NCBI RefSeq assembly: GCF_017592475.1
Contig: NZ_JAGFNP010000012.1
Coordinates: forward strand, 119,017-183,016
Direction: 5' to 3'
DNA from: Glycomyces niveus
Lineage (GTDB): Bacteria; Actinomycetota; Actinomycetes; Mycobacteriales; Micromonosporaceae
Length of the DNA: 64,000 nt
Both the position numbers and the translations under genes were made by a program. How positions within the stretch are numbered: the first letter of the stretch is position 1; each line of letters starts with the position of its first letter. Below, piece by piece: positions 39,782 through 48,884 of this stretch. The notes below the pieces were generated by a model. That model had not been told where the DNA came from. It did no database searches and was given only the letters and a program-made list of their open reading frames with translations.

Positions 39782-41538
39782 GCCGCACGACGCTCCCCAT
39801 CGCGACCCCTGCCGAGACGCGCCGGTACCTGCGCGAGCTGATCGGCCGCCACCGCGTGCGGTTCGGCCTCATCGTGGCCCTGACGATCGGCGCGGCCCTC
39901 GCGGGCATGTCGACGCCGTACATCGTGGGCCTGATGACCGACGCGTTCGCGTCCTGGGCGCGCGGCGGGGCGGACGACCCGGGCTCGGACCTGTGGTGGC
40001 AGCTGCCGCTGATCCTCGCCGCCGTGCTCGCACAGGCGGGCCTGACGTGGGCCTCCTACCGGAACCTGGCGGTGCTCTCAGAGCAGATCGTGGCCGACGT
40101 GCGCGAGGAGTTCATGGAGCGCACGCTGTCCCTCCCGCCGGGCCAGGTCGAGGCGGCCGGGACCGGCGAGCTCTTGTCCCGCACCAGTCTCGACGTGAGT
40201 CAGGTGCAGCATTCGCTGGTGCAGGCCGCGCCGCAGTTCTTCACCGGGATGATCACGGTGCTCGTGTACGTGGCGGGCGCGTTCTGGGTCTCGCCGGTGC
40301 TGGGCGCGGCGATCCTGATCGCGGTGCCGCCGATGATCCTGGTGCTGCGCTGGTACTTCAAGCGGGCGTTCAACATCTTCCACGACGTGCAGGCCGCGAA
40401 GGCCGAGCTGACCTCGGCGGTCGCCGAGACCATCGACGGTGTGAAGACGGTCGAGGCGCTCGGCTGGCAGTCGCGCCGCGTCGCGCACACCGACCGCGCG
40501 ATCGACCACCTGTTCGGCGCGCAGGTGCGGTCGATGCGGTTGCGCGGCACGCTGTTCCCGGTGCTGGACTTCTCGGCGTTCCTGCCGTGCTTCACCGCGC
40601 TGCTGCTCGGCGGCGTGCTGACCGCGAACGGGTACTTGACGATCGCGCAGACGACCACGGTCGTGCTCATCATGCAGCTCGCGGTGGCCCCGGCGATCGA
40701 GATGATCCTCTCGCTCGAGTGGGTGCAGAGCGGCATGGTGTCGCTGGCGCGGCTCATCGGCGTGCGCGGCGTCGAGTCCACGGGCGGGGACGCGAAGCCG
40801 CGCCGCGAGGCGGACGAGATCATCGAGCTCAAGGGCGTGACCTTCGGTTATACGCCCGAGAAGCCGGTCCTCAAGGACGTCGACTTCGCGCTGCGGCGCG
40901 GCGAGCGGCTCGCCCTGGTCGGCCCGACCGGCGCCGGGAAGTCCACATTGGCGCGCCTGATGGCGGGCATCCACCAGCCCGACGGGGGCACCGTCCGGGT
41001 GGGCGGGGCCGAGACCGGCGAGATCGACGAGGCCCTGCTGCGGCGCTTCGTGATCCTCGCGACCCAGGAGTACCACCTCTTCAACGACACGCTGGGCTCG
41101 AACCTGCGCCTGGGCGCGCCCGGGGCGAGCGACGACCAGTTGCGGGAGGCCCTCTCGGTGGTCGGGGCCGGGGACCTAGCGGACCGCCTCGACGACGGCC
41201 TGGACACCGTGGTCGGCGGCCGGGACCACGCCCTGACACCGGCCGAGGTGCAGCAGGTCGCGCTCGCCCGCGTCATCCTCGCCGCGCCCGAGGTGATCGT
41301 CCTCGACGAGGCCACCTCGATGTTGAGCCCCAACGCCGCCAGCGACATCGAGCAGGGCCTCAACCGCATCCTCAAGGGCCGCACCGTCGTCAGCATCGCC
41401 CACCGCCTCAACACCGCGCACGACGCCGACCGCGTCGCCGTCGTCGAGCACGGCCGCATCACCGAACTCGGCTCCCACGACGAACTCCTCGAGCAGGACG
41501 GGGCCTACGCGGCCCTGTGGCGGCGCTGGCACGGCTGA
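39778..41538 (+). CDS. ABC exporter half-transporter with active ATP site
   Basis: 586 aa. Membrane domain at about 1-330 with six helices, then the nucleotide-binding domain with a perfect Walker A 'GPTGAGKST', Q loop 'ATQEYHLF', Walker B 'VIVLDEATS' and switch His in 'SIAHR'. The signature normally LSGGQ is altered to 'LTPAEVQQ'. It therefore supplies ATP-binding residues and takes the signature from the other subunit, encoded upstream with a 4-bp overlap. This is the asymmetric exporter arrangement of TM287/288 type. Drugs, lipids or peptides are possible substrates. Confidence 0.93.
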   Translation: MSRTTLPIATPAETRRYLRELIGRHRVRFGLIVALTIGAALAGMSTPYIVGLMTDAFASWARGGADDPGSDLWWQLPLILAAVLAQAGLTWASYRNLAVLSEQIVADVREEFMERTLSLPPGQVEAAGTGELLSRTSLDVSQVQHSLVQAAPQFFTGMITVLVYVAGAFWVSPVLGAAILIAVPPMILVLRWYFKRAFNIFHDVQAAKAELTSAVAETIDGVKTVEALGWQSRRVAHTDRAIDHLFGAQVRSMRLRGTLFPVLDFSAFLPCFTALLLGGVLTANGYLTIAQTTTVVLIMQLAVAPAIEMILSLEWVQSGMVSLARLIGVRGVESTGGDAKPRREADEIIELKGVTFGYTPEKPVLKDVDFALRRGERLALVGPTGAGKSTLARLMAGIHQPDGGTVRVGGAETGEIDEALLRRFVILATQEYHLFNDTLGSNLRLGAPGASDDQLREALSVVGAGDLADRLDDGLDTVVGGRDHALTPAEVQQVALARVILAAPEVIVLDEATSMLSPNAASDIEQGLNRILKGRTVVSIAHRLNTAHDADRVAVVEHGRITELGSHDELLEQDGAYAALWRRWHG

Positions 41539-41612
41539 TCCACGGTCGGACCGGCGGGGTGCGCATTGCACACTGCTGACACCCCGACACGCTCGTACAC
41601 CTGGATGAACCG

Positions 41613-44516
41613 ATGACCCACACCGATCTCCGCCAGCGGCTCGACCAGATCCGCCGGACCCTCCGAGGCGAGGCCCGCTCGGCGGCACTGGAGCTGCACC
41701 TCGAAGCGGCCGAGGCGGCGGGCGACCGGCCGCTGGTCAACGAGACCCTCGCGACCCTCATCAACTCCTACGAGTTCTCGCCGGACGCCACGCGTCTGCT
41801 CGTGCCGTACGCGAAGTTCCTGCACAACTACGACACCGAGCCCGAGCACTTCGACGCCGAGCTCACCCGGCGCCTGTACTGGATGTTCAAGTGGGTGGTC
41901 AGCAAGATGACCGACCACCCCGACGTGCCGCTCGCCTCGATCGAAGAGGCCGTCGCGCAGATGCGCCGCCGGTACGCCGAGGCGGGCCACTCGCTCAACC
42001 CCGTGCACGAAGCCGAGTACTGGCTGTACCTCCACGTCGGCGACCGCGACCGGGCCGCGGCTGCCGCCGCGGCCATGCTCGCCGCCGAGCCCGACTCGAT
42101 GAGCAACTGCGAGGCCTGCCGCTGCCACACCCTCGGCCTGATCGCGAAGGAACGCGGCGACTACGAGCAGGCCCTGGCCGACTGGGCACCGATCCTCAAG
42201 GGCGACTTGCGATGCGCCCACGAACCGCACGCGACCCTCGCCCAGTCCCTGCTGCCGCTCGCCGCGCTCGGGCGGCTCGACGAGGCCCGCGCCCACCACC
42301 TGCGCGGCTACCAGATCACCCGCGACCACGACGACATGGTCCGGATCATCGCCCGCCACATGCGGTTCTGCGCGCACACCGGCAACGAGGCCCGCGCCGT
42401 CGAGATCCTGGACGCCCACGCCCGCTGCTTCCAGCTCGGTCTCGAACCCGACGTGCGGCTGTCGTTCCTCGAAGGCGTCCAGGTCGTCAGCGGGTCGCTG
42501 CGCGTTCGAGGGCTCGGGGGCGCCGAGCTCGCCGGGCCCGACGGTCGCCGGTGGACCGCCGACGAGCTGTACTCGCACGCCGACGCCGAGCGCCGCGCGA
42601 TCTGCGAACGCTTTGACCGCCGCAACGGTACCGACGCCGTCTCCCGCGCCTCCCAGCTGACCGTCGCACCCGAGCGCACGTATCCCCATGTGCCGCTGGG
42701 CCTCCGGACCCTCACCGCCGCTCCTGCACCGGTGGCTCCCGCAGCGGCCGCGCCGGCGGCCCCCGGGCCCGAGGCCCCGTCCGCCGCAGTGCTGGAGGCG
42801 GCCCTCGCCAAGGCGCGGGCGGCCAACGACGCGTTCACCGAGGACGTGATGGAGCAGTGGGAGGCCGTGGACCGCCTCGCCCAAGCGCTCGGCGCCGCAC
42901 TCGAACCCGCCGACGAGGCCAACGTCCTGCTGAGCCGCGTGGACCTCAGGCAAGGCCTCGAACCGTCGCTTGCGCTCGCGGAGCGGGTGCGCGAGCGGTT
43001 CCTGGCGGCCGGACAGCCGGCCCGGGCGCTCGCCAACCTCGCCGCGACCCTGAACTGGCGGCTCCCCGAGAAGATCGAGACCCTTCCGGAGGACGCCGAA
43101 CGCGTCCTGATCGAAGCGCGGGAGTACGCCGCGACCGAACCGGTCTTCGCCCTGCGGGCCCGCGCCGGGGCGTGTAGCGCGCTCCTGGGGCACTGCCAGG
43201 TCACCGGCACACCGCCCTCCCCCGGACTGCTGCAGCGGATCGAGGTGCTGGACGCCGAACTCGCGGCCATGCCCGGCGAGCGCCGGCTCGGCCTCGCGCG
43301 CGCGCAGCTCGCGTTGCGCTTGGCGGCCTTCGCGACCGAGCCCGAAGCGCGGGTGAAGGCGCTTCGCGAGGCGTTCGACCTCGCGGTCGCCGGAGGCCAC
43401 CGCGAAGAGACGTTCGGTTCCGCACTCCACCTCAGCGGGGCGCTCAACTGGGCCGGCGAGCTCGAGGAGGCCATCCGGGTGGCCCAGACCGGCCTCGCCC
43501 TCGTCGAGCCCGGCGTCGAGCCCTTCCCGATCGCGGTGCTGCACCTGACCGTCACCGAGTGCGCCACCAACCTCGGCCGGCCGGAGCAGGCCGAAGTCCA
43601 TGCCGTCCAGGCGGCGCACCATTACGACCAGGCCGACGAGACCGGCTGCGCGGCCGTCGCCCGCCACCTCCTCGGCCTGGCGCTGGCCGGGCAGGACCGC
43701 CACGAAGAAGCGGTCGTGATCTTCGAAGCGGCGCTCGCCGGCTTGCCCTCGATGCACGAATCCGAGCACTGGCGGCTGGTCGACTGCCGCGGCGGCCTGG
43801 CGGAGTCGTACCACCGGCTGCGGGAGGTCCGGCCCGCGCTCCGCGAAGCGCTCGAAGCGCTCAAGCTGATGGACGGCGGCCTCGAACACCGCGACCCGAC
43901 CTACTTCGCGCGCATCTCCCAACTGGCCGGGCTCCTCCTCGAGCGGGTCCGCGAGCCCGAGGACGCCATCCGGAGCTACCGACGCTCCGAACAGGCCTGG
44001 CGCGAACTCGGCGCGCTCCCGACCGCGGCCAACCCCGCCCGGGCGGCGCTGTGGGTCGACCTCCGGAACGGCGTCGGCTCCGCGCCTCCCGCCACCGGAA
44101 TGCAAACGCTCGCAGCCGAACTGCGCACGCACTGGCAGGACGACTCGCTCCCGCCCGGCTACCGGGAAGCCTGCCGCCACGAGCTCGCCAAGACGCTCAT
44201 GCAGCACGCGATGCTCATCGGCGAGCAGGACGACCGAGGCCCGGGCACGCCCGAGGAACGTCGGACCCTCAACGAGGAGGCCCTGCGCGTCATCCTCGAC
44301 GGGGAATTCGTCGAAGCGCTCGGCAGGCAGGCGGTCACGCAGCTCCTCTACTGCTTCGAAGCTCAGAGCGACAGCCCCGATGACTGGGAAGCCGCCGCCA
44401 CCGAAACCGTCGCGCGGCTCGGCCTCGATGGGAACGAGACGGTGCGGCAGATGGTCACCGAACAGCTGGGCCGCATGAAAGACGAGTTCGACGAGTACGA
44501 GTCGAACGGCTCCTGA
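41613..44516 (+). CDS. Large tetratricopeptide-repeat protein
   Basis: 967 aa, soluble and rich in Ala, Arg and Glu. The N-terminal part (about 1-360) has helical pairs such as 'LGLIAKERGDYEQALADWAPIL' and 'LLPLAALGRLDEARAHHLRGY'. A Pro/Ala linker sits at about 370-395, and the C-terminal part (about 395-900) has more TPR-like units ('LHLSGALNWAGELEEAIRVAQ', 'HLLGLALAGQDRHEEAVVIFEAAL'). No enzymatic domain or signal peptide is seen. TPR proteins act as protein-binding scaffolds. Its context (after the ABC exporter, before secreted proteins) gives no firm role. Two hairpins follow. Confidence 0.88.
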   Translation: MTHTDLRQRLDQIRRTLRGEARSAALELHLEAAEAAGDRPLVNETLATLINSYEFSPDATRLLVPYAKFLHNYDTEPEHFDAELTRRLYWMFKWVVSKMTDHPDVPLASIEEAVAQMRRRYAEAGHSLNPVHEAEYWLYLHVGDRDRAAAAAAAMLAAEPDSMSNCEACRCHTLGLIAKERGDYEQALADWAPILKGDLRCAHEPHATLAQSLLPLAALGRLDEARAHHLRGYQITRDHDDMVRIIARHMRFCAHTGNEARAVEILDAHARCFQLGLEPDVRLSFLEGVQVVSGSLRVRGLGGAELAGPDGRRWTADELYSHADAERRAICERFDRRNGTDAVSRASQLTVAPERTYPHVPLGLRTLTAAPAPVAPAAAAPAAPGPEAPSAAVLEAALAKARAANDAFTEDVMEQWEAVDRLAQALGAALEPADEANVLLSRVDLRQGLEPSLALAERVRERFLAAGQPARALANLAATLNWRLPEKIETLPEDAERVLIEAREYAATEPVFALRARAGACSALLGHCQVTGTPPSPGLLQRIEVLDAELAAMPGERRLGLARAQLALRLAAFATEPEARVKALREAFDLAVAGGHREETFGSALHLSGALNWAGELEEAIRVAQTGLALVEPGVEPFPIAVLHLTVTECATNLGRPEQAEVHAVQAAHHYDQADETGCAAVARHLLGLALAGQDRHEEAVVIFEAALAGLPSMHESEHWRLVDCRGGLAESYHRLREVRPALREALEALKLMDGGLEHRDPTYFARISQLAGLLLERVREPEDAIRSYRRSEQAWRELGALPTAANPARAALWVDLRNGVGSAPPATGMQTLAAELRTHWQDDSLPPGYREACRHELAKTLMQHAMLIGEQDDRGPGTPEERRTLNEEALRVILDGEFVEALGRQAVTQLLYCFEAQSDSPDDWEAAATETVARLGLDGNETVRQMVTEQLGRMKDEFDEYESNGS

Positions 44517-44523
44517 ACGCCGC

Positions 44524-44555
44524 GGGCCGGTCGATCCGTGCGGATCGACCGGCCC
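44524..44555 (+). terminator. terminator after TPR gene
   Basis: A perfect GC-rich stem (44524-44537 with 44542-44555) and GTGC loop, 8 bp after the stop. Confidence 0.8.
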
Positions 44556-44561
44556 TGGTGC

Positions 44562-44596
44562 ACGGCGCGCCGGCCAGTGCGGGTCGGCGCGCCGTC
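44562..44596 (-). terminator. terminator after secreted 136-aa gene
   Basis: Imperfect inverted arms (ACGGCGCGCCGGCC against GTCGGCGCGCCGT) lie just beyond the stop of the minus-strand gene at 44603. Confidence 0.6.
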
Positions 44597-44602
44597 GTCT
44601 AC

Positions 44603-45013
44603 TCAGGATTCGCTGCTGTACCAGTCGGTGCAGTCCCAGCCGGTGGCGGAGTCCCAGCAGAGGGACCAGCGGAAGGTGTGGTTCTCGGGGAAGTCCTTGT
44701 TGCAGTACGTCCAGGCCTTGGCCTGGCCGAGGGTGTCGATGCATTCGCCGGAGCGGGTGCCGTCCTGGTCGTACCAGCGGAGCTTGACTCCGTAGCCGTT
44801 GGCCACGTTGTCCTTGACCCACAGGTCGTCACCGTTGGACTGGAAGCAGCCGTCGACGTTCGGGGTGTAGCGGCGGTCCGTGCAGGAACCGGTCCAGTCG
44901 GCGTCCACGGCGTAGTTGATCTCGTCGGCGGCCGAGGCCGGGGAGGCGATCCCCAGGACGGTAAGCAGGGAAAGGGAGAACACCGCCAGGACGGCGGCGA
45001 TTCGCTTTCGCAT
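44603..45013 (-). CDS. Secreted cysteine-rich protein of unknown function
   Basis: 136 aa from the ATG at 45013 (AAAGGAA upstream). Residues 1-30 are a Sec signal peptide ending ASA. The mature part is acidic with six or so cysteines ('SCTDRRY', 'GCFQSNG', 'GECIDT', 'TYCNKDF', 'LCWDSA', 'WDCTDWY') and much Trp/Tyr, so a small disulfide-stabilised extracellular domain. The central 'GDDLWVKDN' is shared with the decayed gene at 12849-13233, so the two are paralogues. No known family is recognised. It may be a protease-inhibitor-like or surface-binding protein; this is a guess. Confidence 0.82.
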   Translation of the reverse strand: MRKRIAAVLAVFSLSLLTVLGIASPASAADEINYAVDADWTGSCTDRRYTPNVDGCFQSNGDDLWVKDNVANGYGVKLRWYDQDGTRSGECIDTLGQAKAWTYCNKDFPENHTFRWSLCWDSATGWDCTDWYSSES

Positions 45014-45211
45014 CGTTGCGTTCCTTTCTTTGACTAAGGCTCCCACTCCAGTCGGCTACGGAGCGGGTTGCCGCAGACACGCTGCGCGGCAGGGGGATCC
45101 GCGTCAAACGACGTTGCCGCACTGTGAACGCTCAGAGGTATGGGAGCGGTTGCCTCAATCACAGAAGTTTTTGGTATCGATCCCACGATGGCCGGGTGGA
45201 GAACGGAGGAA

Positions 45212-45240
45212 GGCCGCCGAACCCATCCGATTCGGCGGCC
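45212..45240 (-). terminator. terminator of the 45258-45950 gene
   Basis: GGCCGCCGAA (45212-45221) and TTCGGCGGCC (45231-45240) form a perfect 10-bp stem 18 bp beyond the stop codon. Confidence 0.75.
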
Positions 45241-45257
45241 CCGAAGCCGCGCGCCGG

Positions 45258-45950
45258 CTACTTCGCGGAGGGCACCTCCGTGCCGTTGACGATCACGTCG
45301 AACTCCTCGATGGTGCCGAACGGTTTTTCCGATCCGCCGACCTCGAAGAGCTGCACCGGTTCCTGCAGCCGGTACATCTGGTCCACCGGCGGGAAGGCCT
45401 CAGCGCCCGGGTCCTGGTGCTCGGTGAATTCGAGGGGCGCGGTCCGGAGGGTCACCGAGCCCTGCTCTCGGGCCCCGGGCAGGTGCTCGAACTCGAATTC
45501 GAGCACGCAGCCTTCGCCGTCCTTCTCCACGACCGGGTCGGTCGAGTCGTCGTCCGCGTGGTGCCCGCTGACGCGGACCTCGCCGAAGTCGCCTTCGAGG
45601 CCGACCTCGTTGTACATGGCTCCGCCCGCGATCATGACGTTGGCGGCGTTCGCGTCGACCAGCGCGTTGAGGTGGCCCTCAAGGGGACCGGTGGTGTAGG
45701 TCTCGCCGGTCTCGGTCGGGCTCGCCAGCGCGATGTGCGCGCCGTCGGAGTTGATCGGCACGCTCACCGGCGTCAGCCCCGCCATGGGGTTCGGCAGTCC
45801 GGCGGGGGCGTCCGGAGCGCCGTCGGGCAGAGCGTGCGCCGGCGCCGCCGCCAGCACGGCGAGCATGCCGAGCGGCACTGCGGCCGCGAACGCGCTGCGG
45901 GACAGCGAGCTGCGGGTCTTGTGGAACCTGTTGTCGTGCTTGTCGTTCAC
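45258..45950 (-). CDS. Secreted protein of unknown function
   Basis: 230 aa, GTG start. An N-terminal basic region plus 'AFAAAVPLGMLAVLAAAPAHA' is a signal peptide (cut near residue 40). The mature part is acidic with 'GPLEGHLNALVDANAANVMIAGGAMYNE' and a C-terminal 'EEFDVIVNGTEVPSAK', predicted beta-rich. No known family is seen. It lies downstream of the nucleosidase-membrane protein genes on the same strand, with a 120-bp gap, so co-expression is possible but not shown. Confidence 0.78.
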   Translation of the reverse strand: MNDKHDNRFHKTRSSLSRSAFAAAVPLGMLAVLAAAPAHALPDGAPDAPAGLPNPMAGLTPVSVPINSDGAHIALASPTETGETYTTGPLEGHLNALVDANAANVMIAGGAMYNEVGLEGDFGEVRVSGHHADDDSTDPVVEKDGEGCVLEFEFEHLPGAREQGSVTLRTAPLEFTEHQDPGAEAFPPVDQMYRLQEPVQLFEVGGSEKPFGTIEEFDVIVNGTEVPSAK

Positions 45951-46070
45951 GTTGCTGTCGCTCCTTTGCCGGTCGTGGCGCAGCCACCGGTCAGCGGCCG
46001 CGAGCCGTGATTCCGCAAGGGACTATATGGGGGATGCGGCGTCTGACGTGCCGGTTCGCGCAAATCGGGA

Positions 46071-47834
46071 TCAGTTCACCGAGCCGCGGCTCCCCTCGCC
46101 GATCGAGCCGACCTTGCCGCTGGAGCCGGCGCCCGCGGCGCCGGTCTGGAGCTTGCCGTAGTTGATGACGCCGTTGTTGACGATGGTGTTGGCGCGCTCG
46201 TCGAGCTCGCTCACATCGACGTTGTTCTCGCGCAGGTAGTCGAGGAGGGCGTCGAGGATCTGGCGTTCCAGGATCTCGATGTACTTGACGGAGTCGCGGT
46301 ACTGGAAGTAGTTGTGCTCGAAGATGTCCGTGCCGAGCTCGCGCACGCCCGCGAGCGCGCCGTGGTCCCCCGCGCCGACGCCCGAGTCGCTTCGCGTCGC
46401 TCCGGAGGCGCGGCGAGCGAGCTCGCGAACGGTGTCGAACGGGCTGCGCAGCAGCTCGTACGGGAGCGCCGCAATACCGCGGACGACGCCGAGGAAGACC
46501 GCCATCTCCTTGGAGGCGCCGCTCCCGAACACGTGGTACCGCTCCGGGGTCGGCGGGAGGACGCAGCTGGTGAACTCGACGTACAGGGTCTCGCCCTGCA
46601 GCGCGCAGTGGAGGAAGACGGTGGTGATGAGTTCGCCGCCCCACGAGTCGATGGTGCAGCGAAGGTAGTGCCGCACGGGAGTGGTGGGGTCGGCCTGGAC
46701 CTGCTCGACGGTCTCGAACGGGTAGCCCGAGCGCGGCAGTTCGTTGGGGTAGAACACCGGTGTGGCGGTGTCCCTTCCGGAGACGTAGACGTTGTCGGTC
46801 AGCGCGAGGCCGGGCAGGCGCTTGGTGATCGGCGAGTCCGCGCCGAGCTGTTCGACCCGGGCTTTGACGCTGCGGTTGAGGGCGACCGGGTCGATGGTCA
46901 TCGCCGTCCCACCCTCGGCCGCGGCGTCCGCCGGGTGCAGGGTCATCGCGAACTGCCAGGTGGCGAGCGGGAACCCGGAGCCGACGAACGGCGCCCGGTG
47001 AGAGTGGTAGGTGACCACGGGCGAGTGCTGCGCCAGGCCGATGAACACGGTCCGGGCGTCCACTGGCCCGGCCGGTTCGAGCTCCTCCGGAATGGACATG
47101 AGGCGGTGGGCGCGCAGTCCGCCGCAGATGGCGGGAGTGGCGGCGACGAGGAGCAGAACGAAGACGAGCACTCCGAGCGGGGAGGCGCCGTCGCTGTTCG
47201 TGGGCACCGAGGCGCTGCCGGGCCGGTCGGACTCCTGCACGGCGAGACCGCCCCCGTACTGGTCGAGGATCAGGTTCCCGAGGATCATCGGCAGGAGCGC
47301 GGTGAGGAGGAACAGGACGGCCAGGACCGCCAGCGCGACCAGGGCGACGCGCACCCAGTTGAACTTGGTCACCACCGATGCCGCGATCGTGCCTGTGGGC
47401 GTTGCCGACCGGGTCTCGGCGATGAGCAGGGGGAGTCCGATCAGCGCCCAGACGCACAGGGTGACGGCGAGGAAGAACGAGGCCGCGAAGAACAGGCAGA
47501 CCATGAGCAGGAGGATCACCGCGAGGATGCTCTGCTGGACGAGGTCGATCGTGCGGGCGGTGCGGATGTGCCGCAGGACCGGCACGACGTCGGTGCCCGG
47601 GTTGGGGGCGATGGCGCGGTCGGGGCGGTCGACCACTTCGTCGATGACCGCGTTGCGGAAGTCCCGGTCGAGGTAGGCGGCCGCGCAGAGGTGCTGGGTC
47701 GCGGCGTTCTTGCGGACCTGCGGCGGTGGTGGCGGGGGCGGTGCGAAGGACGCGGGTGGGGCGGTGACGGGAGGCGCCGGGGGCGGGACCGGCGCGGCCC
47801 GGTGCGGCGGCCGAGGAGAGGACGGAGTCGACAT
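46071..47834 (-). CDS. Transmembrane protein with Gly/Asn-rich beta-prone tail
   Basis: 587 aa. Residues 1-40 are Pro/Ala-rich. Membrane helices lie at about 95-145 (two), 160-190 and 220-243. The rest is soluble, with mixed alpha/beta and a helix-rich 'YIEILERQILDALLDYLRENNVDVSELDERA' stretch. The last 40 residues (548-587, beginning 'ANTIVNNGVINYGKLQTG') are a low-complexity Gly/Asn/Ser sequence with regularly spaced Val/Ile, unlike the globular part. The upstream nucleosidase ends with a similar tail. No family is recognised for the body. Taken together it could be the sensor or pore partner of the nucleosidase. The genes are 36 bp apart and on one transcript. Confidence 0.8.
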   Translation of the reverse strand: MSTPSSPRPPHRAAPVPPPAPPVTAPPASFAPPPPPPPQVRKNAATQHLCAAAYLDRDFRNAVIDEVVDRPDRAIAPNPGTDVVPVLRHIRTARTIDLVQQSILAVILLLMVCLFFAASFFLAVTLCVWALIGLPLLIAETRSATPTGTIAASVVTKFNWVRVALVALAVLAVLFLLTALLPMILGNLILDQYGGGLAVQESDRPGSASVPTNSDGASPLGVLVFVLLLVAATPAICGGLRAHRLMSIPEELEPAGPVDARTVFIGLAQHSPVVTYHSHRAPFVGSGFPLATWQFAMTLHPADAAAEGGTAMTIDPVALNRSVKARVEQLGADSPITKRLPGLALTDNVYVSGRDTATPVFYPNELPRSGYPFETVEQVQADPTTPVRHYLRCTIDSWGGELITTVFLHCALQGETLYVEFTSCVLPPTPERYHVFGSGASKEMAVFLGVVRGIAALPYELLRSPFDTVRELARRASGATRSDSGVGAGDHGALAGVRELGTDIFEHNYFQYRDSVKYIEILERQILDALLDYLRENNVDVSELDERANTIVNNGVINYGKLQTGAAGAGSSGKVGSIGEGSRGSVN

Positions 47835-47870
47835 CGGGGTGTCGCCTTTCTCGTGTGGGGCGGGGCGGGA

Positions 47871-48749
47871 TCACTTCCTGTAATCGATGCGGATGCGGCC
47901 GTGGGCGCGGTCGCCCATGGCGGCGATGTTGGCGTTGGCTCCGTTGCCGACGGCGCCGATGTAGGTGTTGCTCTTGCCGCCCGCGAGCGGCCTGATCTCG
48001 GCCTGCGTGGGCTTGGAGCGGGCGATGAGGGCGAGGGCGAAGGCGGCCGCATTGCGGGCGGCCAGGGGCTGGCGGTGCTTGTCCGCTTCCTTGGTCTTGT
48101 CGCCCAAGAGGTCCGAGATGCCCCGGACCACGATCGCGTCCACGGTGCGGCGCTGGTCGGCGGCGGTCATGGCGCCGAAGCTCTCGGTGTCGACGGCTTG
48201 GGCGTCGCTGGAGTGGCGCTTGATGTGCTCGGCGGAGGCGGCGGCGTTGCCGGTGATGACCTTCGAACCCGAGGCGATCGGGCGGTGGAAGACGCGCGGG
48301 GCGGCGTCGAGGCCTGCGGCCCAGGCGGTGTCGTCCGCGATCAGCTGGGCGCGCTGGTGGAGCGGGAATGAGGTGGGGACGGAGGCGGGGCGCGGGAGGA
48401 GGCCGGTGTCGGTGTCCTGGCCGGCCTCGTAGCCGTAGACGTGGGTGGCGGCGACGACGTCGCCGATGCGGGCGTCGCGGAGGCCTCCGGCGATGCCGCA
48501 GAGGACGAGGATCTGGGGGCGCCAGGTGGCGACGGCGTGCTCGACCGCGGCGGCGGCGCGTTCGTTGCCGCGTCCGGCCATGGCGAGGACGAGCCGCCAG
48601 ACGCCTTGGGGCCCTTCGTACTCGGTCTCGCGGTAGACGACGCCGCCGATTTCGTGGTCGGTGAACTCGCGCTCCGGAAGGAGGTCGAGCACCGCGCGGC
48701 GCTCGATGTCGATCGGGGTGGCGAGGACGGCGGTCGGCAGGTCGGTCAT
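47871..48749 (-). CDS. MTAN/PNP-type nucleosidase with beta-prone C-terminal tail
   Basis: 292 aa, ATG with GGAGG upstream. Residues 1-250 are a nucleoside phosphorylase/nucleosidase domain (PNP_UDP_1): 'ILVLCGIAGGLRDARIGDVV', 'ASGSKVITG', 'AVDTESFGAM' (the Met-Glu-Gly-like active site), 'VVRGISDLLGDK'. The C-terminal 34 residues (259-292) read 'KSNTYIGAVGNGANANIAAM' then 'GDRAHGRIRIDY', Gly/Asn-rich with alternating hydrophobics. In NLR-type and related bacterial immune proteins this domain is a known effector that depletes nucleosides or NAD-like molecules. The tail resembles the amyloid-type signalling motifs used to link effectors and receptors. Confident as nucleosidase, tentative as effector. 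Confidence 0.85.
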   Translation of the reverse strand: MTDLPTAVLATPIDIERRAVLDLLPEREFTDHEIGGVVYRETEYEGPQGVWRLVLAMAGRGNERAAAAVEHAVATWRPQILVLCGIAGGLRDARIGDVVAATHVYGYEAGQDTDTGLLPRPASVPTSFPLHQRAQLIADDTAWAAGLDAAPRVFHRPIASGSKVITGNAAASAEHIKRHSSDAQAVDTESFGAMTAADQRRTVDAIVVRGISDLLGDKTKEADKHRQPLAARNAAAFALALIARSKPTQAEIRPLAGGKSNTYIGAVGNGANANIAAMGDRAHGRIRIDYRK

Positions 48750-48809
48750 GGCGCCTCCAATGCGGGTGGGGGCCGCGTGCGGTGTTCGCAGTCGCGCTCG
48801 GATCAGTTA

Positions 48810-48824
48810 TTGTTGATCCAACAA
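48810..48824. promoter_or_regulatory. NrtR-type operator
   Basis: TTGTTG-ATC-CAACAA is a perfect 6-bp inverted repeat with a 3-bp centre, in the AT-rich gap between the divergent nucleosidase and Nudix/NrtR genes. It sits where it could control both promoters. Confidence 0.65.
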
Positions 48825-48884
48825 CAAGAACGAGCGTATATCGCGCCGCCGATAATTGTCAAGATGTCAATAAGGGGATTCACC

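Noticed and set aside
41505..44822. A 1105-codon frame antisense to the TPR gene
   Set aside because: It is the reverse-frame shadow of the TPR gene: it lacks a start signal and has Arg/Gly/Val/Leu-rich low-complexity composition typical of antisense frames in GC-rich DNA.
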